Under the pieces are notes generated by a model. It was not told where the DNA came from and searched no databases. It saw only the letters and a list, made by a program, of their open reading frames with translations. The translations under genes were made by a program, and so were the position numbers. A stretch of 35,668 nucleotides of DNA from Streptomyces hirsutus (GTDB lineage Bacteria; Actinomycetota; Actinomycetes; Streptomycetales; Streptomycetaceae). This document shows, piece by piece, positions 33,701 through 35,668 of this stretch. The DNA lies in the NCBI RefSeq assembly GCF_001418415.1, contig NZ_LIQT01000220.1, positions 1 to 35,668 on the forward strand, written 5' to 3'. The stretch's first letter is position 1, and the number at the start of each line of letters is the position of its first letter.

Positions 33701-35616
33701 ACGGTGACGCGACGGACCGTGCCGGGGCCGCCACCGGCGGGGTCCGCTTCGACTCCTCGGAGTTCACGCTCGGAGCCTCCCCGACAGCGGCGTTGCGCGC
33801 GCTCGCGTCCGACGCGCGAACCACTCTGTACGTGCCTCTGCTGACCGCCTACCACCAGGAACTCACGGCACTGACCGGCCGGCCCGATCTGATCGTGGGA
33901 CTGGCGGTGAGCGGCCGGGACGGCGCGTTGCCCGACGCGCACCGGATCTTCGGCCCGTTCGCCTCGGCCGTCCCGGTGCGGCCCGCCCCCGCCGGCTCGA
34001 CCGGCACCGACCCGGCCGACGCAGGGGACTTCGCCTGCGCCCTGCGGCGCATGGCGGCCGAGGCCGAGGAGGCACGCGCCCACGAGGACGTGGTCCCACG
34101 GCGTGCCGACGGGCTTCCCCTGACCTCCCAGTTCTTCTTCACCTTCCTCGACTTCTCCGCACTGGCGCCCGCGGCCGGCGGCACTCCGCGGTTGTCGTGG
34201 GAGGCGGGAGACAGTACGTTCCTGCCGCCGTCGTCCATGACGGACGTGTTCATGGCGGTACGGCCCGACGGGGACGGGCTGCGGGTGACGGTCCGGGGCG
34301 CGAGCCCGGCGTTCGCACCCGGCGCGCTCGACCGTTTCGCCGGCTCACTGCGCCGGCGTCTCGAACGGGCCGCGGCGGGTGACAGCGGCGTACCGAGCCG
34401 GCCGGGGACGGGCCGTCCCGAAACGGGCGGTCCCCTGGCACAAAGGCCTGCCGCCCACCGGTCCGGGACGCGGGGGCCCGGGACGCGGGACACGATGGAC
34501 GCGGCCCTGGTCGGCTACCTGCCCGCGCCGGAGCATCTGGCGCACCTGGCGGGCCTGCCCGCGTCGGCGCTGCCCCGGGAAGAAGTGCGCGCCATGCTGT
34601 TCCCCGACGGCACCCCACGCCTGGTGGAGACGGTGGGTACGCCGCTGGGCCGGTCCGGCTTCGTCTCCGTCCCGCTGTTCGCCGACGAACTCGCGGCGGA
34701 CACCGGGCTGGTGGAGCACACCGCCCGTGCGGTGGCGCTCGCCGCCGCACGGGGTGCGCGATGTGTGTCCCTGGCGGGGATGATTCCGTCGCTGACCGGC
34801 TACGGCTTCGACGTGCTGCGGTCCGGACGCCATCCGGCGGCCGTGACGACGGGGCACGCGGCGACGGTCGTGTCCGTGGTGAAAACGGTGCACGCGGCGC
34901 TGGAGGCCACCGGCCGGGACCTCTCGGACCTCGACGTGGCGTTCGCCGGTCTGGGCTCGATCGGTGCCTCCTCACTGGAGTTGCTGCTGTCCCTGGCCGC
35001 CCGGCCTCCCCGGCGGCTGCTCCTGTGCGATGTGCGGGGCAGCGGGCCGCGGCTGACCGCCCTGGGGCGGCGGTTGCGGGAGCGGGGACTGGTCGGTGCG
35101 GCCGGGTTCGAGGTCGTGGAGTCGGAGCGGGTGCTGCCGGACGCGGTCCACGGCGCGGACCTTCTGGTGACGGCGGTGAGCGGTGCCACCGCGGTGCTCG
35201 ATGTCGACCGGCTCCGGCCCGGGGCCATCGTGGTCGACGACTCCTTCCCGCACTGCTTCGACACCGGGCGGGCCCTCTCCCGCATGCGGGAGCGGAAGGA
35301 CGTCCTGGTGCTGGGCGGCGGGCTGCTGCACGTCGGCAGCACCGACCGGGAGGTCGCCGGGGACCTGCCGGACGCGGCGGCGGCCGGCTATCTCGCCCAG
35401 CCCTGGCTCGAGGGCACCCTGGCCTCCTGCCGGTTCGAGTCCCTGCTCCACGCCTCCGGTCACGAACTGCCGCCGGTGCACGGCCTGGTGGACGCCGGGG
35501 TGGCCCTGGCCCACTGGGACGCGGTGGAACGGGCCGGGGTGTCGGCCGCGCCGCTGCACCTGCTCGGTCACGCCGTGGACACCGCGGTGACGAGCGGGGC
35601 GACGGCGGGGAACTGA
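23107..35616 (+). CDS. Hybrid PKS/NRPS megasynthase: FAAL-ACP-KS-AT-KR-ACP-C-A-PCP-C-AAR
   Basis: 4169 residues in one reading frame. Domain order: fatty-acyl-AMP-ligase-like loader (1-545), ACP (Ser623), KS (Cys864, His999, His1038), malonyl-type AT (Ser1316), KR (Tyr1975), ACP (Ser2128), condensation (HHAAADG at 2333), adenylation (2680-3197), PCP (Ser3247), second condensation (HHVIGDG at 3447) and an acyl-ACP-reductase-like domain (3797-4169). It should activate a carboxylic acid, extend it once with malonate, reduce the ketone to a hydroxyl and attach one amino acid. Release would be by reduction to an aldehyde. All carrier serines and catalytic residues seem intact, so the protein is probably active. 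No thioesterase, MbtH or tailoring gene is visible before the window ends. The ATG at 23107 is the only start with the correct N-terminus. Confidence 0.95.
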   Translation: MSTATLLDVLLDAAHQSPDQLIVHVRGDGGETAVTFRELVAESLRVAGGLRAAGVAPGTCVPVLAEHSADFQPMFWGTLAAGLVPVPLAPDVRRVRPVWEHLGRPPVVVDTACAPVAAELPDGARVLRLDALREGPPPASPVAPDPDGLAFLQFSSGSTGAPKGVELTHRAVLANLRQLTEASALTEQDVVVSWMPYFHDMGLIGTHLAPLAARAKQVKIGPLSFAKNPRLWFDVAAAHRGTVLSAANFALALTLRRVPAEVFAALDLSSVRLITVGAEPISATVWRDFAARTRASGLDPRAAMPVYGLAEATLAVAFPPLGEVAVPVAVERAALGRGRVVEWEPGGDAAEPVELMDVGVPVPGCSVRITDEAGRPLGDRRVGHIEVSGPQIARGYHGLPEATARSFTDGWLRTGDLGFLRDGRLCVSGRSKDVLFVNGRTFHAPDLEEVASGTPGVPAGTTVVVGSTDPVTGGERVVVFVAWARPPRTASEVLDRVARRVRAALGHDDVRVFALPPSAFPRTTSGKVQRQRMRSRFEADGYRPSVRSGAVAGSGAVADSGAVADSGAVERPRRPSSSGGRGAVPRSRGDVRRVVREAWAAVLGLPEASFGDRDRFAELGGTSLRAMEALAALERSLGVSLGPAVMRNDTVATLTDHLMDVVEAHGTSTDGTSTDGAETGGQKVASAAGGASATAVVGLACRFPGADTPEEFWDLLTAGRDTVSAVPPGRWGTDRRRTDGSRGLEATGRWGAFLDDPAAFDAAHFGIGDEEARALDPQARVFLELAHEALERAGYAGPRRRALRTGVFAVVGDSGYRQLLADADTAGTPPTATALTGNLPNLVAARLAHCLDLDGPALAVDTACSSGLVALHLARRSLADGECDVAVVGGVNLHLTASAHQALEAAKALSPTGRSRAFSTSADGFVPGEGGAVLVLRRLDEAQRDDDEVLAVVRGTAVNNDGTSLSLMAPNPLRQREVIGRAYEQCGVDPASVSYVEAHGTGTAVGDPIELRSLAHAFPARPDGRPRLLGSVKTNIGHLLNAAALPSLVKVVLALGHGRLPASLHHTPVSPAVGQSGFALVTEVTAWESSGPRRAGINAFGFGGTNAHAVLEQAPPRTAHAPRGVRREEDRDRRGPSLLTLSAGSAAGLDAWTARVSDHLGDHPESEEGDVCLAAGAARDERPHRLAVVAAGDLRERLASVRAADGSPVPGSAAGTVTHRPRTVYVFPGQGGLRPGQGRELYATAPVYRATLDEASGLVGAVHGRELTAWCVDGDADGDALAATEVAQPLLVAHGVALARQLTAWGVRPDALVGHSVGELAAACAGGMLSLSDAVLFAAERGRLMGGSTAPGAMAAVRGAEEREVESLVAASPGDLAVAAYNGPGRLVLSGSPDAVRRASERLTARGATVRPLRVSRAFHSPLMEPVAHALSGAAHRLTVSAPELAVMSTLTAEWQPRMDPDHLREHALRPVLFGRAVERLLDEGYDTFVELGADENLAGPIRAVAAGRRADGAAPGALVVSAPAAPFDGGEAPGGARELMETVARLWVRGVPLDRTALDAGNRRVPLPPYPYQRRRYWPEPDARGLLHRIEWRPAPLSGDGLPPTGPPGAGFPGPVLVTGADASAVRRTADGFAALGVRAVTADHGDVRPQAVVLLGRGVRQDAPDPANPAGGLDAELRQAVAAFQDALALLDRTGARRLLVVTEDAHVTGHGVEQPVPAQAVLGGLALAVPEESAGAVANWVDLSSHDLPGTPGTPGTPGAPGAPGAPGEGWLRCLAAELTAPQATGAIAWRAGERLVRSVVPAAGEDPGTGGEPGGPDHPERLPADGTFLITGGAGGIGSALARDLAGRGRPVLVLAGRSPQPPAALLKELAGLGAEARYVPADLTVPGDVERLVGELPPLDAVFHAAGVVRPGSLRGADVPETVEALGAKTLGTVLLSGALHRHGQRPGVCVAFSSVSSVLHGLAGALGAYAAANAFLDSFAGAECLAGRPWLSVNLGPFAETGLAVAAGAGTLASGAGGGGRPLATAPALAALRAACATGATQLVVADLTPGARPAAAPPRPVRPTGVESVKGATGPTGTDRHRPPVSSGTAVVLRELLAQSLGIPASGVDDDTPFLRLGLDSLGAVDLVKRLERKLGRQLPTTLFFEHRTVRELSAHLDLEGRTGVPSRAAAADQGTGAGSGLGDGPGHASGDGSDDGRAFALTPVQLALYTSSRLRPDLPARGHLRLTVRGPLDTGLLGRALAALAERHGMLRLRVEAPDGLPVQRVAPPVPLRDWFEVRDCASDEVADAETAVCNRPFDLAALPPVRAVLLRQDPGLAHLVLVVHHAAADGYSLNVLAEELCHTYTDLYHGRRPRQALPAPDFARYASSLPLSGSAGRQADRQYWAERLATRGEPLRLPYDDVPDTSASDPSGPIVQYYGELGADLTTGLERLAAARGVSLFHLLLAAYVRCLARWSGRRDVAVNVARARREDRFEGVERLVGPLADTLPLLCGTADDETVVALAERLRGIWLQNERHAGLSSLDLAALLPGARPGADTDARAGTETGTDTGFGDRTVSPAGFSFARFPAEPAADCPVEVRATAAGTGSAATRLSLLCWADGPQLRLSWNYPEPLFRRATVARLDREFRAELAALCTPRPSQPSPDTGPAPAPAPAPVVPSSSVRGDGSVPLVARLLARFRATPGAVAVDAVDATGAVGTADASLTYGALDHASARLAARLHARGVRPGDLVGLLTEPGADTVVGVVGILRAGAGWVPLDPEHPTARLAGQLALTGATTVVCHAATRRTAAALTAVRAVPVADDSLPDADTGAGVTAPAATAAPAASSDAEAIAYVIFTSGSTGRPKAVPITHRATENYLDWAVATFGYGPGDRLAQTASPCFDASVRQVLAPLLVGGTVVTVPRDLLRDPELLLTRVERARVTVWSSVPTLWEQLLSAAEERARSGAGLPDLTALRWVHVGGEALPVDHVRRWFDLFGNGARIANLYGPTETTVNATCQILDARPGDEVRQVPIGRPVAGTDLEVVRADGTACEPDEPGELLIAGVGLTPGYLGEPELTARAFTVRTGRRWYRSGDRVRRSADGTVEFLGRVDDQVKIRGNRVEPGEVEAALQECPGIARAVVTAHEGQLLAFVTLRSSAGRPDTREMRRRLAGVLPSYMIPARITCVDALPLTGTGKVDRLALVGPFSRSGPAAPDDDGASPPVTATERRVAAVWSDLLRVESVHREDDFFDLGGDSLLVLRVFARLAEHGAPLPRPTVVYRHRTLAALSAALDAAAAEAEPRSAATASASSVTAPPAVRSLPADDDRTSPFPVTPGQRGFLLAEALAPGGGTWLARIRLSGPLDPEVFQAAVDLLVERHGMLRTVFPAGARPPVQQELPPSLRLPVVFETVTSDAEVDERATAEAQRRLETWAWPLMRLQVLSLAAREHTLLVHAHHVIGDGYSAALLLRELTEVYDRLAGGSGTTPHLAPLRSDFRDHVRWSAGTGHGTGVTGAAAAERRARVCAPYRSPVLRPAAVAGDGDATDRAGAATGGVRFDSSEFTLGASPTAALRALASDARTTLYVPLLTAYHQELTALTGRPDLIVGLAVSGRDGALPDAHRIFGPFASAVPVRPAPAGSTGTDPADAGDFACALRRMAAEAEEARAHEDVVPRRADGLPLTSQFFFTFLDFSALAPAAGGTPRLSWEAGDSTFLPPSSMTDVFMAVRPDGDGLRVTVRGASPAFAPGALDRFAGSLRRRLERAAAGDSGVPSRPGTGRPETGGPLAQRPAAHRSGTRGPGTRDTMDAALVGYLPAPEHLAHLAGLPASALPREEVRAMLFPDGTPRLVETVGTPLGRSGFVSVPLFADELAADTGLVEHTARAVALAAARGARCVSLAGMIPSLTGYGFDVLRSGRHPAAVTTGHAATVVSVVKTVHAALEATGRDLSDLDVAFAGLGSIGASSLELLLSLAARPPRRLLLCDVRGSGPRLTALGRRLRERGLVGAAGFEVVESERVLPDAVHGADLLVTAVSGATAVLDVDRLRPGAIVVDDSFPHCFDTGRALSRMRERKDVLVLGGGLLHVGSTDREVAGDLPDAAAAGYLAQPWLEGTLASCRFESLLHASGHELPPVHGLVDAGVALAHWDAVERAGVSAAPLHLLGHAVDTAVTSGATAGN
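24748..24819 (+). repeat. Four 18-bp repeats in the FAAL-ACP linker
   Basis: Encodes SGAVAG, SGAVAD, SGAVAD and SGAVER at residues 548-571. It is a flexible linker grown by duplication and remains in frame. Confidence 0.85.
24874..25086 (+). other. Megasynthase domain: ACP1
   Basis: Residues about 590-660; phosphopantetheine site Ser623 in LGGTSLRAM. It receives the starter acyl group from the loader. A Gly-Thr-Ser-Thr repeat linker leads into the KS. Confidence 0.88.
25183..26451 (+). other. Megasynthase domain: ketosynthase (KS)
   Basis: Residues about 693-1115. Cys864 in DTACSS, His999 in EAHGTGT and His1038 in KTNIGH form the full triad, so it is competent for decarboxylative condensation. 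Confidence 0.95.
26773..27636 (+). other. Megasynthase domain: acyltransferase (AT), malonyl-type
   Basis: Residues about 1223-1510. Nucleophile Ser1316 in GHSVGE. The specificity motif reads RAFHS (1417-1421); AFH at this place is the malonyl-CoA signature, against YASH for methylmalonyl. Confidence 0.88.
27874..29286 (+). other. Megasynthase domain: ketoreductase (KR)
   Basis: Residues about 1590-2060, structural half then catalytic half. NADPH loop TGGAGGIG (1835-1842), Ser in FSSVSSV, Tyr1975 in GAYAAANAF. The B-type LDD motif is absent and the A-type Trp before the Tyr is absent too, so alcohol stereochemistry cannot be called. No dehydratase domain is present. Confidence 0.92.
28363..28416 (+). 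repeat. Six 9-bp repeats coding (GTP)3(GAP)3
   Basis: GGCACTCCC three times, then GGCGCTCCC three times, inside the KR structural half before the NADPH loop. It makes a short collagen-like Gly-X-Pro loop. Confidence 0.9.
29389..29616 (+). other. Megasynthase domain: ACP2
   Basis: Residues about 2095-2170; Ser2128 in LGLDSLGAVDL. It carries the beta-hydroxyacyl chain to the first condensation domain. Confidence 0.92.
29719..31026 (+). other. Megasynthase domain: condensation C1
   Basis: Residues about 2205-2640. HHAAADG (2333-2339) keeps both His and the Asp; ALTPVQLALY begins the domain. It should form the amide between the beta-hydroxyacyl chain and the amino acid on the PCP. Confidence 0.88.
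31144..32697 (+). other. Megasynthase domain: adenylation (A), unusual pocket
   Basis: Residues about 2680-3197. Core motifs: FTSGSTGRPK, YGPTETT, YRSGDRVRR, GRVDDQVKIRGNRVEPGEVE and the catalytic Lys in GTGKVDR. Hand alignment to PheA gives the pocket residues D, A, R, S, V, V, L, V, N, K. Asp2892 supports an alpha-amino acid; Arg2896 inside the pocket is rare and would favour an acidic side chain. I do not recognise the code. Confidence 0.85.
32758..32967 (+). other. Megasynthase domain: PCP
   Basis: Residues about 3218-3287; Ser3247 in LGGDSLLVL. It holds the amino acid and then the full acyl-aminoacyl chain. Confidence 0.93.
33055..34380 (+). other. Megasynthase domain: second condensation C2, with no module after it
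   Basis: Residues about 3317-3758. HHVIGDG (3447-3453) is intact and VTPGQRGFLL opens the domain. Epimerase motifs are missing. No A or PCP follows it in this protein, so it either condenses with a free amine, hands the chain to another protein's PCP, or closes a ring. Confidence 0.82.
34495..35616 (+). other. Megasynthase domain: acyl-ACP-reductase (AAR)-like reductive release domain
   Basis: Residues 3797-4169, about the full length of cyanobacterial AAR (roughly 340). It shares the N-terminal LVGYL...EHL pattern, the TTGHAAT motif (3914-3920; TTGNTHT in AAR), the NADPH loop GLGSIG (3948-3953), a VVDDSFPHCFDT stretch matching the AAR DGGYPKNLDT region, and Cys4108 in LASCRFESLL, aligned with the acyl-binding Cys of AAR. 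AAR enzymes take acyl-ACP to a fatty aldehyde with NADPH through a Cys thioester. It is unrelated to the SDR-type thioester reductases usual at NRPS ends. A linker rich in Gly, Arg and Thr precedes it, and it begins with a Met, as if a free gene had been fused. Confidence 0.8.
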
Positions 35617-35668
35617 CCGTCGGCCGAGGCGGCTCCCCACCGCTCCCACCGCTCCCGCCGTCCGCCCC

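Noticed and set aside
27205..34083. A 2292-codon open frame on the minus strand opposite the megasynthase
   Set aside because: It lies exactly opposite a gene with clear PKS and NRPS motifs. Its translation is a low-complexity Arg/Gly/Pro string, typical of the antisense frame in GC-rich coding DNA.
33055..34380. Epimerisation domain in place of C2
   Set aside because: HHxxxDG is shared by both types, but the epimerase-specific motifs are missing, and the ERHGMLRTVF start and the motif after it fit condensation domains.
34495..35616. Thioesterase or standard SDR-type thioester reductase as the terminal domain
   Set aside because: There is no GxSxG serine motif, and no TGxxGxxG plus YxxxK arrangement. 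The motif order follows AAR instead.

Overview
The window is very GC-rich DNA. It has actinobacterial start and stop usage (many GTG starts, one TTG start, overlapping stop/start pairs) and Streptomyces-type gene families: a P450 with its own ferredoxin, a PucR regulator, a mycothiol-type maleylpyruvate isomerase, a 1124-residue pyruvate carboxylase and a giant NRPS/PKS. It is most likely a Streptomyces chromosome or a close relative. No rRNA, tRNA or CRISPR array was seen.

Left part (1-5500). A minus-strand operon of secreted, cell-wall-facing proteins comes first: an 82-aa signal-peptide ORF, a PGRP/amidase with a peptidoglycan-binding domain, and a GHL10-type glycosidase. It ends in two strong hairpins and starts at a convincing promoter. 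Next is a small graveyard: a truncated ArsR-like regulator, an internally deleted DDE integrase on the minus strand, and a frameshifted IS5-type transposase fragment running into a YceI gene. A D-amino-acid dehydrogenase-like flavoprotein follows, converging on yceI across a perfect 14-bp-stem terminator.

Middle (5500-18340). A PucR-type regulator, an AhpD-like protein, a maleylpyruvate-isomerase-like protein and an alpha/beta hydrolase come first; the last two are divergent around a perfect 25-bp palindrome. A minus-strand set follows, MarR regulator > orphan OmpR-type response regulator > pyruvate carboxylase. It is divergent from a compact redox operon of P450, 3Fe-4S ferredoxin, ferredoxin reductase and SDR. 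The space between them holds a MarR-like operator inside a promoter, and four direct repeats with 11-bp spacing upstream of the P450 operon.

Right part (18340-35668). This holds a GCS2-type carboxylate-amine ligase with an in-frame remnant of a PNPOx-fold gene behind it, a lone FAD subunit of the xanthine/CO dehydrogenase type, a WGR/beta-propeller protein, and a single 4169-residue megasynthase. The megasynthase reads FAAL-ACP-KS-AT-KR-ACP-C-A-PCP-C-AAR. Its last domain is not a thioesterase or the usual SDR-type reductase. It resembles the complete cyanobacterial acyl-ACP reductase (AAR), including the TTG motif, a Rossmann glycine motif and a cysteine at the catalytic position. The predicted product is a beta-hydroxyacyl amino acid released reductively as an aldehyde, with an unexplained extra condensation domain before the reductase. 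The window ends 52 bases after this gene, so the rest of the cluster is not visible.
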